A DNA stretch of 64,000 bases, taken from assembly GCA_035299025.1 (NCBI GenBank), contig DATGXK010000007.1, positions 1,501,940-1,565,939 of the forward strand, written 5' to 3'. The notes below the pieces were generated by a model. The model saw nothing but the letters and a program-made list of their open reading frames with translations. It made no database searches and was not told the DNA's origin. Positions 24,865-33,659 of this stretch are shown here, piece by piece (position 1 is the stretch's first letter; every line of letters begins with the position of its first letter). Both the position numbers and the translations under genes were made by a program. Source of the DNA: Leadbetterella sp035299025 (GTDB taxonomy: Bacteria > Bacteroidota > Bacteroidia > Cytophagales > Spirosomataceae).

Positions 24865-26643
24865 TTAACAACCTGCTTTAGCAGTTTTATACATAAATTT
24901 TTGCATGTCCCAAGCCGAAGTTGGGCAACGCTCAGCACACAAGCCACAGTGAAGACAAACGTCCTCGTCTTTTACCATTACTTTACCCGTCTTGAGGCTA
25001 TCTGACACCAAAATATCCTGCTCCTGATTAAGTGCTGGAATGAGCAATTTGGCCCTCAAATCTCCTTCGTTTTCTTCGTTGAAAGTAAAGTTGATACACT
25101 GTGTTGGGCAAACATCCATACAGGCATCGCACTCAATGCATTTGTCTTCCATGAAAACAGTCTGTACGTCACAGTTGAGACAGCGTTCAGCTTCTTTAAA
25201 AGCCGAAGTCAAATCAAAACCCAGCTCAACTTCTTTCTTTCTATCGGCCAAAGTTATCTTTTTGTCCTCCTGAGGCACCACAAATCTTAAATCTGCTGAA
25301 ACACCATTGTCGTAGCTCCATTCGTGAATACCCATTTTGGTACTGATCAAAGTTACGTCTGGTGCTGGTCTGTCGTGGATATCTTGTCCTTGGCAAAATT
25401 TATCAATTGAAATGGCTGCCTGGTGGCCTTGAGCAACGGCCGTAATAACGTTTTTAGGTCCAAGAGCGGCATCTCCACCAAAGAAAACACCTGCACGAGT
25501 GGATGCAAAAGTAGTTTCATCAACTATTGGCATTTCCCACTCGTTAAATTCAACGCCAAGGTCTTTTTCTATCCACTCAAAACGGTTTTCTTGACCGATG
25601 GCGATAATCACATCGTCCGCTTCAATAAACACATCAGGCTCACCAGTGGGCACCAATTTACGCTTTCCTTTTTCATCATATTGAGCCTCCACTTTCTCAA
25701 AAAACATGCCTTTCAATTTGCCATTTTCAGACACAAAGCTTTTTGGAACGTGATTTTCTAAAATCGGAATATCTTCATGAATGGCATCTTCTTTTTCCCA
25801 TGGAGAAGCCTTCATTTCTTTGAATGGACTTCTAACCAACACCTTAACCTCTTCACCGCCCAATCGGCGAGAAGTACGGCAGCAGTCCATGGCGGTATTT
25901 CCTCCACCCAAAACAATCACTTTTTTACCGATTTTGTTGGTGTGCTCAAACGCCACATTCGCCAACCATTGAATACCGATGTGAATGTTCTCTTTCGCAT
26001 CCCATCTGCCAGGAAGATTTGGCAAATCTTTGCCTTTGGGAGCTCCAGTAGCTACAAAAACAGCGTCATAGCCTCCATTTATAATATCTTTTAGACTCGT
26101 CACATATTGATTGAAATGCTTCACGATGTCCATATCGAGAATGACATTCACCTCTTGGTCCAAAACCGAATTTGGCAAACGGAAAGAAGGTATTTGACTT
26201 CTCATCATACCGCCGCCCTTGCTTTGGTCGTCATAAATATGAATTTCATAACCCAGCGGAGCCAAATCTCTGGCCACTGTCAAACCCGCTGGTCCAGCAC
26301 CGATGATGGCAATCTTTTTGCCGTTCTTTACTTTAGGAATCTCAGGCAAATATTGAGCGATGTCGTCTTTGAAATCCGCCGCCACTCTTTTAAGTCTACA
26401 AATGGCTACAGGCTCCTCTTCTACTCTACCTCTTCTACATGCAGGCTCGCATGGGCGGTCGCAGGTTCTACCTAAAACTCCTGGAAAAACATTGGACTCC
26501 CAGTTGACCATGTAGGCCTCGGTATATTTGCCGGCGGCAATAAGTCTGATGTAATGAGGAACTGGGGTGTGAGCAGGGCAAGCGTACTGACAATCAACTA
26601 CTTTGTGGTAATACTCCGAATCTTTGATATTTGTGGGCTTCAT
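24865..26643 (-). CDS. GltD-like FAD/NAD(P) oxidoreductase with C-terminal 2x[4Fe-4S] ferredoxin domain
   Basis: A 592-residue electron-transfer flavoprotein. The N-terminus has the DPD/GltD-type iron-sulfur cysteines (C18, C22, and C61, C65, C69 in GRTCDRPCEPAC), followed by the FAD loop IAIIGAGPAGLTVARDLA (113-130), an NAD(P) loop VIVLGGGNTAMDCCR (about 245-260), and IIAIGQENRFEW. The last 80 residues carry two ferredoxin motifs, CIECDACMDVCPTQC and CLHCGLCAERCP. It resembles the small subunit of glutamate synthase but no large subunit is present. Its position as first gene of the korA-korB operon suggests it passes electrons between NAD(P)H and the oxidoreductase's ferredoxin pool. Confidence 0.88.
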   Translation of the reverse strand: MKPTNIKDSEYYHKVVDCQYACPAHTPVPHYIRLIAAGKYTEAYMVNWESNVFPGVLGRTCDRPCEPACRRGRVEEEPVAICRLKRVAADFKDDIAQYLPEIPKVKNGKKIAIIGAGPAGLTVARDLAPLGYEIHIYDDQSKGGGMMRSQIPSFRLPNSVLDQEVNVILDMDIVKHFNQYVTSLKDIINGGYDAVFVATGAPKGKDLPNLPGRWDAKENIHIGIQWLANVAFEHTNKIGKKVIVLGGGNTAMDCCRTSRRLGGEEVKVLVRSPFKEMKASPWEKEDAIHEDIPILENHVPKSFVSENGKLKGMFFEKVEAQYDEKGKRKLVPTGEPDVFIEADDVIIAIGQENRFEWIEKDLGVEFNEWEMPIVDETTFASTRAGVFFGGDAALGPKNVITAVAQGHQAAISIDKFCQGQDIHDRPAPDVTLISTKMGIHEWSYDNGVSADLRFVVPQEDKKITLADRKKEVELGFDLTSAFKEAERCLNCDVQTVFMEDKCIECDACMDVCPTQCINFTFNEENEGDLRAKLLIPALNQEQDILVSDSLKTGKVMVKDEDVCLHCGLCAERCPTSAWDMQKFMYKTAKAGC

Positions 26644-26676
26644 ATGCCTCTATTATATAATATTATTTCTATAATT

Positions 26677-26694
26677 TATTTGAAAATTCAAATA
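26677..26694. promoter_or_regulatory. 18-bp perfect palindrome upstream of the kor operon
   Basis: TATTTGAAAATTCAAATA is perfectly self-complementary and lies 34 bp before the operon's ATG. It may be an operator; on the minus strand it also contains a TTTG box. The remaining 26695-26925 is AT-rich and shows no gene. Confidence 0.4.
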
Positions 26695-26925
26695 TTGCCA
26701 AATATAAATTGTTAGTATTTCTTAGAAAAGAAAAAGACTTCATAATAATTGGGCAAAAAGCAAAAAAACAGTTATTTAGATTGGTTATAAATAGAAAATG
26801 CCATTTTTAATACTAAATTTTGGATAAGTAATATTTTTTTGAACCCTCTTAAAAATCAAAAAATAGTAGTTTTTGAAAGCACAGAAAAATGGATTCTGAT
26901 TCTGAAAGAGTAATTTGAGCGAAGG

Positions 26926-27963
26926 CTACGCACTGACCAATTGAAGGAGTTTTTGAGCAAAAATATACTCGTCTGCTTCTTGAATTATGATGGAATCAAG
27001 TTTAAGTAAAAACTTGGCATAATGGCCGGGCATTTCTAGAATATTAGACTGAAACGGTTTGTTACAAACTATAAATTGGAAACTATCGGTAAATATGTTG
27101 TAAACAATAACCGCCTCTTGCTGTCGAGAATTTGGAAAACAGTAAAGAAACATCGGCACATCTAGCAAATCATATTCGGTGTAGCCGTTTACCAGACAGA
27201 TATCAAAAAAGTTATAAATGAGTAAATCTGTTTTGAGATTGACACTTTGCAATAATTCTTGGAGTACCCTCAGCTTAGATCTTATCAATACCAAAGGTTG
27301 GTGATATGCTTCAAATTTTTGAGTACTCAGCCAACTCTTTTTACCAAAATGGAGAAAAGCCGTAGAGGATTTGGCCATCTCTAGTTTGTAATCAAACTGT
27401 TTATAACCAGGCACAAAATAACCCGGATAAAAATACTCGTATCCAGCATTTTTTAGGAAAAGAATTTTCTGGAGAAATAGATACTTGCCAAGACTATATT
27501 TTTTGTAATTGGGATCAAAGACGCTCACGATTCCTTGAGCAGTATTTTCTCCCAAATCAAACACACCACAGCCTATGAGCGTATTTCCATCATAAATTTC
27601 GAGATGTCGAGAGTCGAATCTATCAAACAGTGAATTGCCGGTGAGTAGGTTTTGAAGTGATGGAGCAATAGAAAACGACAAACTCTGGCGATAACGATAA
27701 AAAAGATCTTCTTTTTCGTAGGTAATCTGGCCTGAGACCACCTTTATCGTAAATCTTTCGTTTTGTTTTAATAGTTTTTTTTGAGAAACACTTGACTCAA
27801 ATTCTTTCAAGTCAACCCTGAGCCAAAGGGCGTTGAATTGTTCGTTACCAAAAACTAGAAAATTGGTAGTAAACATACTCTGTCCCATTCTGAACCAACC
27901 TAATTCTAAGAAACGATCAAGTTGTTTTGGAGAAATATATTCCAAATTACGGATATCGGCCAT
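26926..27963 (-). CDS. Arginyl/leucyl-tRNA-protein transferase-like protein
   Basis: ATG at 27963 gives 345 residues; the frame continues to a TTG at 28008. Residues about 145-215 read like the C-terminal catalytic fold of Ate1/Bpt aminoacyl-tRNA-protein transferases: IGCGVFDLGENTAQGIVSVF, then DPNYKKYSLGKYLFLQKILF, then YFYPGYFVPGYKQFDYK. These enzymes attach Arg or Leu to protein N-termini in the N-degron pathway. The N-terminal part (RMGQSMFTTNFLVFG) lines up only loosely with the tRNA-transferase N-domain and lacks its Cys pairs, and the last 100 residues are unfamiliar. Treat as a divergent member of the GNAT-fold family rather than a proven transferase. Confidence 0.65.
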   Translation of the reverse strand: MADIRNLEYISPKQLDRFLELGWFRMGQSMFTTNFLVFGNEQFNALWLRVDLKEFESSVSQKKLLKQNERFTIKVVSGQITYEKEDLFYRYRQSLSFSIAPSLQNLLTGNSLFDRFDSRHLEIYDGNTLIGCGVFDLGENTAQGIVSVFDPNYKKYSLGKYLFLQKILFLKNAGYEYFYPGYFVPGYKQFDYKLEMAKSSTAFLHFGKKSWLSTQKFEAYHQPLVLIRSKLRVLQELLQSVNLKTDLLIYNFFDICLVNGYTEYDLLDVPMFLYCFPNSRQQEAVIVYNIFTDSFQFIVCNKPFQSNILEMPGHYAKFLLKLDSIIIQEADEYIFAQKLLQLVSA

Positions 27964-28127
27964 TTTCCAATTTCCGACCGGCACGTCATTGTTTTCTTGG
28001 TATTTCAAAATTTACTAAACAAATTTTCTGAAAAGATGCTAAGCCGTTTTCAATTTACAAAGACAATTGATTTAAAAATATTCAAAAATGGCTTTTTTCC
28101 TGCACGAACGCAATTTTAGGGCATAAA

Positions 28128-28153
28128 AAAAGTGGTTCAGAAGAACCACTTTT
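28128..28153 (-). terminator. Rho-independent terminator after the PiT gene
   Basis: AAAAGTGGTTC pairs perfectly with GAACCACTTTT over an 11-bp stem with loop AGAA. On the minus strand it is followed by seven Ts. It lies 22 bp past the phosphate transporter stop. Confidence 0.85.
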
Positions 28154-28174
28154 CAATATAAATCTGACAATATC

Positions 28175-29593
28175 TTATGAAACGAAGAATCTGAACAAAA
28201 GGAACAAACCAGCGGATAGCATCATAGAAACAGGCAGAGTAAGTACCCAAGCTATGGCAATGTTTTTGATAGTTCCGGCCTGTAGGTTTTTGATACCTTT
28301 GGAGGCTACCATAGAACCCGCTATACCAGATGAAAGCGTGTGCGTAGTACTCACTGGCAACTTGAACCCTGAAGCCAAACCAATGGTAACGGCAGCCACC
28401 AGTTCGGCAGAAGCACCTTGGGCATAAGTCAAATGTGACTTTCCAATTTTCTCACCTACAGTAACCACAATTCTCTTCCAGCCAATCATTGTGCCTAGTC
28501 CAAGAGACAATGAAATGAGCATAATAACCCAGAAAGGAGCAAAATCTGTTGCTTTACGAATACCCTTTTCTTCTTTTGTTGCCAATTTTGTAAGAGTTTC
28601 TCTATCTGCAGCACTCATACTTACGCTTTCGTCAGACAAGAGTTTTTTCGCGTTGCTGGCCACTTTCAAAATGGCACCTCTCAAATGTAGTTTTGAGGTA
28701 GTGTCTGATGAAGTCTGGTTTACAACCGGAGTTAAGAATGTAATATTTGATTTAATCTCGTTGATGTGTTTCATTTCAGAAACGCCCAAACCTACAGTGT
28801 CAATTTTGTTTACAATAGCTTCAATTTTGACCAAATCTGGCTGAATATCCTTTAGTTTTTTAGCACTTGTAATTGCAAAATAGGAAGGAAGAACACCAAT
28901 CAAAATCAACATCATCAGCCCTATACCTTTCTGGCCGTCATTCTTTCCATGAAAAAAACTAACCAAACCACAGGTAGTTATCAGTGTACCTCTGATCCAG
29001 TTTGGAGGCGACTGGTTCTTTTTAGGTTCTGAAAATATCTGATCTCTAACGTTTTTACTTACTGTACGTCTCAGCACAAACATCAAAAAGATGGCCATTG
29101 CAAAACCTAAAACCGGAGCCATAAGCAAACCAGTAAAAATGTCTTTTACCTTATCCCAGTTTATTGCAGCCACACCAGTTTGGTTTTCTGGAAGCAAAGC
29201 ATAACCCAAACCAACACCCATAATAGCACCAATGAGCGTATGCGAGCTAGAAGAAGGCAATCCGAAATACCAAGTACCAAAATTCCAGATGATGGCACTA
29301 AACAACATGGCCATAACCATCGCCAGTGAATGGTATACGTTTTGGTCTATCAGAAGTTCGACTGGGAGCAGATTGACGATACTCATTCCGACACCTACAC
29401 CTCCGGTTATAACTCCCACGAAATTGAGAATACCTGAGTAAACCACTGCTTGGGTTGGTTTCAATGAATTGGTATAGATTACTGTAGCTACTGCATTGGC
29501 AGTATCGTGAAAACCGTTGATAAATTCAAAGAAACAAGCAGCAAGAAGGGCAAAAAAAAGTAGAAAAAAAACGTCATTTTCTAGACCAAACAT
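28175..29593 (-). CDS. pit: Inorganic phosphate transporter, PiT family
   Basis: A 472-residue PiT family member that imports phosphate with H+ or Na+. Both PiT signature repeats are clear: FINGFHDTANAVATVIYTNSL near residue 24-45 and GSSSHTLIGAIMGVG-type near 115-130 in the first half, with KLPVSTTHTLSSGIAGSM near 420 in the second. A hydrophilic insert (about 250-335) with alternating helices separates the two halves, typical of Bacteroidota PiT proteins. No PhoU-like gene is adjacent. A strong terminator follows, so it is monocistronic. Confidence 0.93.
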   Translation of the reverse strand: MFGLENDVFFLLFFALLAACFFEFINGFHDTANAVATVIYTNSLKPTQAVVYSGILNFVGVITGGVGVGMSIVNLLPVELLIDQNVYHSLAMVMAMLFSAIIWNFGTWYFGLPSSSSHTLIGAIMGVGLGYALLPENQTGVAAINWDKVKDIFTGLLMAPVLGFAMAIFLMFVLRRTVSKNVRDQIFSEPKKNQSPPNWIRGTLITTCGLVSFFHGKNDGQKGIGLMMLILIGVLPSYFAITSAKKLKDIQPDLVKIEAIVNKIDTVGLGVSEMKHINEIKSNITFLTPVVNQTSSDTTSKLHLRGAILKVASNAKKLLSDESVSMSAADRETLTKLATKEEKGIRKATDFAPFWVIMLISLSLGLGTMIGWKRIVVTVGEKIGKSHLTYAQGASAELVAAVTIGLASGFKLPVSTTHTLSSGIAGSMVASKGIKNLQAGTIKNIAIAWVLTLPVSMMLSAGLFLLFRFFVS

Positions 29594-29699
29594 AATAATT
29601 AGATTTTAGTTTTAGATTCTGATTCACATTGGTGGCACAAATGTCAGAATTTATTTTGACCTAACATAAAAGTTATCCACATCCAATGTTACCAAATTG

Positions 29700-30734
29700 T
29701 TAATTTTCTTTGATGGCCAACTGGCCGCATGCAGCATCTATGTCTTTTCCCCTACTTCTTCGGATGTTTACAGTTACACCATTGTTTTCTAAATACTTAG
29801 CAAATTTCTCTATCGCATCTGCCTCCGCGTTCCTAAAATCTGCTTCGTTTATCGGATTGTATTCTATGATATTTACTTTAGAAGGTACTCTTTTACAGAA
29901 CTTTAGTAAATCTTTGGCATCTTCTATGGTGTCGTTGAAGCCATTGAAGACTATATATTCAAAAGTAATTTTGTTGCCAGTTTTTTTGTAAAAATAAGTC
30001 AAGGCCTCTGTTAAATTCTTTATGCTGTTCGATTCATTGATAGGCATGATGGTGTTGCGTTTTTCATCATTTGCGGCGTGCAGTGACAACGCCAGATTGA
30101 ATTTTACACCATCATCTCCTAGTTTTTTAATCATTTTGGCTATGCCAGCAGTTGAAACAGTAATTCGTTTTGGCGACCAATTTAGACCTTCTGGGGAGGT
30201 TATTTTTTCTACGGACTCCAAAACTGCTTGGTAATTTAACAGTGGCTCACCCATTCCCATATACACTATGTTTGTTAATGGCTGGTTAAAACGCTCTTCG
30301 GCTTGATTTTTTATCAAAATGACCTGATCATAAATTTCCGCTGCGTCAAGATTTCGCTCACGTTTCATATATCCCGTGGCACAAAATTTACAAGTCAAAC
30401 TACAGCCCACCTGTGAAGAAATACAGGCCGTCATGCGGGTTTCGGTGGGTATCAAAACTCCTTCCACCAAGTGCTTATCAAAGAGTCGGAAACCAGATTT
30501 TATGGTGCCGTCGTCAGAATACTGCGATTTGTAAACAGTAACTGGGTTAATATCAAACTCGGCCGCCAAACTTTCTCTTAGATTTTTAGAAAGATTGCTC
30601 ATAGACTGAATGTCCGTAACAGATTTTTGCCACAGCCATTCCATTATTTGTTTGGCTCTGAAAGCCGGCTCGCCTTTTTGCTTTAGCCAATCTTTCATCT
30701 GCTCTAAACTAAACTTTCTTAAATCCTGTTTCAT
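29700..30734 (-). CDS. rlmN: 23S rRNA adenine-C2 methyltransferase RlmN
   Basis: A 344-residue radical SAM enzyme that methylates A2503 of 23S rRNA (and A37 of some tRNAs). The radical SAM cluster motif is C111, C115, C118 in VGCSLTCKFCATGYM; YMGMGEPLLN near 165-175 and the C-terminal DAACGQLA with the second methyl-carrying Cys (about residue 335) are also present. Length matches the family. ATG 30734 is 220 bp downstream of a divergent promoter for the aspartyl protease gene. No neighbour shares its role. Confidence 0.95.
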   Translation of the reverse strand: MKQDLRKFSLEQMKDWLKQKGEPAFRAKQIMEWLWQKSVTDIQSMSNLSKNLRESLAAEFDINPVTVYKSQYSDDGTIKSGFRLFDKHLVEGVLIPTETRMTACISSQVGCSLTCKFCATGYMKRERNLDAAEIYDQVILIKNQAEERFNQPLTNIVYMGMGEPLLNYQAVLESVEKITSPEGLNWSPKRITVSTAGIAKMIKKLGDDGVKFNLALSLHAANDEKRNTIMPINESNSIKNLTEALTYFYKKTGNKITFEYIVFNGFNDTIEDAKDLLKFCKRVPSKVNIIEYNPINEADFRNAEADAIEKFAKYLENNGVTVNIRRSRGKDIDAACGQLAIKEN

Positions 30735-30912
30735 ACTGTTTTTGTTTTACCGCTTGGTCGCAAAGACGCTATATTTTGTTGGTTTGATGCCAAACCAAAA
30801 CCCAACCTCTTAGAGATACTCCTTACTTTTTCACAAAAATCCGAATTAATCGGCCGTTTCTCAACATTATTGCTCTAAGATTTGGTCAAAGTTAAACTTT
30901 TAGGACATTCGT

Positions 30913-30943
30913 TTTGTTTTTCCAACAATATATGGTATTTTTC
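30913..30943 (+). promoter_or_regulatory. Bacteroidota-type promoter for the protease/PDZ gene
   Basis: TTTG at 30913-30916, a 19-bp gap, then TATTTTTC at 30936-30943, one base off the TAnnTTTG consensus. ATG follows 12 bp later. The arrangement fits the -33/-7 rule used by the Bacteroidota primary sigma factor. Confidence 0.5.
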
Positions 30944-30954
30944 AAATAAAAAAA

Positions 30955-32232
30955 ATGAAAAATAGAATCCCAGTTCTGTTACTCGTTTTGATATTACTTT
31001 TTTCGTTTCAGAACTTTACTCAGGCCCAAAAGAAATTGAAGCCAGAGAGGTTTGGATTCCATTTTAAAGGCCTTCGCCAGAAAACTGCCAAGCTAAAATT
31101 TGATTTGTACTCAAATCTTATTGTTGTAAAAGTAAAAATCGACAATTCGGATACTTTAAATTTTATCTTAGACACCGGTGTTAGCTCGTTTATTATTACC
31201 GACCCTACCATAGCCCAAAAACTAAATCTAGAGTTTACAAGACAAGTAAAAATAAATGGAGCGGGCGAAAAAGAATTTATAAAAGCAAATGTGTCTATAG
31301 GCCACACCATAGATTTGGGCTTTGTAAAAGCCGAAAGGCAAAATTTGGTGGTTTTGGAGGAGGATATTCTGAAACTCTCCGAATATATGGGTATTCCGAT
31401 TCACGGTATTTTTGGACATGACCTCTTCGAAAGATTTGTGGTTACCGTAGATTTTGGTGACAGAGAGATTTATTTGCGAAACCACGAAAAATTTAAAGTC
31501 CGAAAATCGATGGGCGAAAAATATCCGTTGGTAGTGACGCAGTCAAAGCCGTACATTGAAGCCATAGAAATGGCTCAAAATGATGAAAATGACTTCACAA
31601 AACTTAGACTCGTGATAGACACCGGAGCTGGCCATGCACTGCTATTGAATACCCAAGACAACCCACCTATTCATCTGCCAGACAAAGTGATAAGGGCAAA
31701 TCTGGGCAGGGGTCTCAATGGCAACATTGATGGACATATAGGTAGAATCGAGAAATTCAGAATAGGAAAATACGAATTTAAAGATGTTTTGGCGTCATTT
31801 CCAGACAGCCTTTCCTTTAGCATTAAATTCAATGAAGATTATGAAGGGCGGCAAGGCAGCATTGGAGGTGAATTTCTTCGCAGATTTGTGATAACCTTCG
31901 ATTACAGAAATGGCTACCTCATATTAAAACCGCTTAAAAGTAAATATCGTGAGACTTTCGAACACGACATGAGTGGTATGGAGGTGCGAGCAAAAGGAGA
32001 TGGCTTTGACGAATATTTCGTAACTTTTGTAACGCCGGGTTCTCAAGCCGATCAGGCAGGTGTAAAAGAAAATGATCAGATTATTTTCATGAACAACAAA
32101 CATTTCAAAAACCTTACTATCAATGATATATACAAAAACCTAAGCAAGAAAGAAGGTACGGATATTGAACTATTCCTTAGAAGAGAAGGAGAGTTGAAAT
32201 TCTGCTATTTTAAATTGAAAAGGGTTATTTGA
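30955..32232 (+). CDS. Exported retropepsin-like aspartyl protease with PDZ domain
   Basis: A 425-residue exported protein: signal peptide MKNRIPVLLLVLILLFSFQNFTQAQ, two aspartyl-protease halves with FILDTGVSSFIIT (about 65-78) and RLVIDTGAGHALLL (about 220-233), each bearing the D-T-G motif, and a C-terminal PDZ domain about residues 335-425 (VTFVTPGSQADQAGVKENDQIIFMNN). Two DTG motifs in one chain would allow an intramolecular active site, unlike dimeric retropepsins. The substrate is unknown; the PDZ domain suggests regulated processing in the periplasm. It is a single-gene unit. Confidence 0.85.
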   Translation: MKNRIPVLLLVLILLFSFQNFTQAQKKLKPERFGFHFKGLRQKTAKLKFDLYSNLIVVKVKIDNSDTLNFILDTGVSSFIITDPTIAQKLNLEFTRQVKINGAGEKEFIKANVSIGHTIDLGFVKAERQNLVVLEEDILKLSEYMGIPIHGIFGHDLFERFVVTVDFGDREIYLRNHEKFKVRKSMGEKYPLVVTQSKPYIEAIEMAQNDENDFTKLRLVIDTGAGHALLLNTQDNPPIHLPDKVIRANLGRGLNGNIDGHIGRIEKFRIGKYEFKDVLASFPDSLSFSIKFNEDYEGRQGSIGGEFLRRFVITFDYRNGYLILKPLKSKYRETFEHDMSGMEVRAKGDGFDEYFVTFVTPGSQADQAGVKENDQIIFMNNKHFKNLTINDIYKNLSKKEGTDIELFLRREGELKFCYFKLKRVI

Positions 32233-32276
32233 AAATTTTGGTCCATTCTCAACAAGGCAAAGTTACAGAGTGATTT

Positions 32277-32423
32277 CTACTTTTTAGGAACGCCAAAGGC
32301 AGCTAGCATTTCATTCGCTTTTTGCATTTTTTTAGGTGCAAGAACTTTTTTTGAAAGTGCATTCAATTTTTTATCTACTACAATAATAGGTAGCTTTTGT
32401 GCATTTAACTGATCGACAATCAT
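32277..32423 (-). CDS. 48-residue protein overlapping the DUF6934 gene
   Basis: ATG at 32423 overlaps the DUF6934 stop by 4 bp (ATGA), then 48 codons run to TAG at 32277. The product starts MIVDQLNAQKLPIIVVDKKL and ends with the basic stretch APKKMQKANEMLAAFGVPKK. The composition is that of a real small protein: it is charged, predicted to be alpha-helical at the C-terminus and without a signal peptide. It is too short for length-based gene callers. The tight overlap and shared direction suggest a two-gene unit made at fixed ratio, as in many toxin-antitoxin or partner-protein pairs, but no toxin or antitoxin family is recognised in it. Confidence 0.6.
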   Translation of the reverse strand: MIVDQLNAQKLPIIVVDKKLNALSKKVLAPKKMQKANEMLAAFGVPKK

Positions 32424-32866
32424 GATAGTTTTTTAATTAAAAATGCCTGATAATCTTTCCCCAAAACGAAATCTTCCCAAATTCCATTCATATCCAATCC
32501 AAAAATATTAAAATCCGAACGAATTTCCAAATAGTTAATTGAGATACCCATTCTGTACAATCTTGTTCGTGAATTGGTACTCCCTGTGGCGAAAACATGT
32601 GCATCAGGATACCTTTCAAAAAATGCGTATACGGTAGAAGCAACTGTAGCAAGTACCTTTTGACTATCTCCATTATTCGTAACCCTCAAATCATTAATGG
32701 TTTCCTTCTCCTCATCAAAATCACCAAATGCTAGATTAAAAATACCTCTGACACTGGTTTCTGAATACTGAACCATTTTCTTCACTGTTCCCTTCGGACC
32801 AACGCTTTCGAACTGAAAAACCATTTTAGAGTCGTCGGATTTATAGAGATATTTGGGCAAATGCAT
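32420..32866 (-). CDS. DUF6934 family protein
   Basis: A 148-residue cytoplasmic protein of a family frequent in Bacteroidota and of unknown function. The family signature is the middle and C-terminal part: VRGIFNLAFGDFDEEKETINDLRVTNNGDSQKVLATVASTVYAFFERYPDAHVF, then ATGSTNSRTRLYRMGIS near residues 95-110. The basic ATGSTxxRTRLYRMG segment could bind nucleic acid or a nucleotide. It overlaps by 4 bp with a 48-residue ORF on its 3' side. In other genomes these proteins occur in scattered accessory positions. Whether it is a toxin, an antitoxin or neither is open. Confidence 0.75.
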   Translation of the reverse strand: MHLPKYLYKSDDSKMVFQFESVGPKGTVKKMVQYSETSVRGIFNLAFGDFDEEKETINDLRVTNNGDSQKVLATVASTVYAFFERYPDAHVFATGSTNSRTRLYRMGISINYLEIRSDFNIFGLDMNGIWEDFVLGKDYQAFLIKKLS

Positions 32867-32891
32867 TGTAGCTAATTTGAAATTTATAAAC

Positions 32892-33659
32892 CTAAAAACT
32901 ATAGCTCAGATTCAGACCCAATCCTCTAATTCCCAAATAAGGAACAGGCTTTACAGACTTAATTTCGGCTTTTTCTCCAGCAATGTCCAAGGCAAAATAT
33001 TCTCCCGAAAGACCAAAACGTTCGGTTATTTTATCCTTGAGATATACTTTTTCGTCCTCTGAAAGTTTTGAGAGTAACTCTGTTTGTGCCACAGCATAAA
33101 ACGCTTTGGCCTTTCCAAAATGCGGCCCAATAACAACCAAATCGACTCCCATCCTGTTCCATTTCCATTGTTTTCCTACCAATAAACCACCTGAAATAGT
33201 ATTAAAAGTAAAATTCACTGGAGTTTTAACATCCACTATAAGGCCTTTGTAAAGAACGGCTAAAGATGCTGGCACGGCCATATCAAAGTCTTCATATTGC
33301 CCAAATAGTGCCACAAAAGGCCTATTTTTCTTTTTTCCAATATAATACCTGAGTTCAGGAGCGTAACCCCTAACACCTACCCGAGCTTCGTTCATAAAAA
33401 TATACTTGAACTTAATGCCCGTAATTCCCACACCATACCTTTTGGCCAGGGTATCTACTTGTGTACCTAACGGAATAAGCGATTTTTGACGATAAAAAAA
33501 AGTATTATTGAAAGACAGTTTTTTGGTCAACATTCGTTCGTATTGCAAAGAGTAAGTTTGGGTTAGTGGACCGGCAACATTGAATTTTATAGCGTTTTTT
33601 TGCTGTGAAAATCCAGAAAACGAAATGCTAGAAAGTATAAGAAAAACGAAAAAACGCAT
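32892..33659 (-). CDS. Hypothetical outer-membrane beta-barrel protein
   Basis: A 255-residue protein with signal peptide MRFFVFLILSSISFSGFSQQ. The rest has alternating polar and nonpolar beta strands and ends LGIRGLGLNLSYSF, an aromatic C-terminus typical of outer-membrane barrels. The overall pattern (ERMLTKKLSFNNTFFYRQ, APELRYYIGKKKN, VDLVVIGPHFGKAKA) resembles DUF3575-type barrels, although no diagnostic motif is certain. Its ATG shares one base with the stop of the threonine aldolase gene (TAATG), so the two are translated from one mRNA, an odd pairing of a metabolic and an outer-membrane gene. Confidence 0.7.
   Translation of the reverse strand: MRFFVFLILSSISFSGFSQQKNAIKFNVAGPLTQTYSLQYERMLTKKLSFNNTFFYRQKSLIPLGTQVDTLAKRYGVGITGIKFKYIFMNEARVGVRGYAPELRYYIGKKKNRPFVALFGQYEDFDMAVPASLAVLYKGLIVDVKTPVNFTFNTISGGLLVGKQWKWNRMGVDLVVIGPHFGKAKAFYAVAQTELLSKLSEDEKVYLKDKITERFGLSGEYFALDIAGEKAEIKSVKPVPYLGIRGLGLNLSYSF

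Noticed and set aside
24865..26643. Glutamate synthase small subunit (gltD)
   Set aside because: The core matches GltD, but no gltB is adjacent, a C-terminal double ferredoxin is fused, and the gene lies in the korA-korB operon.
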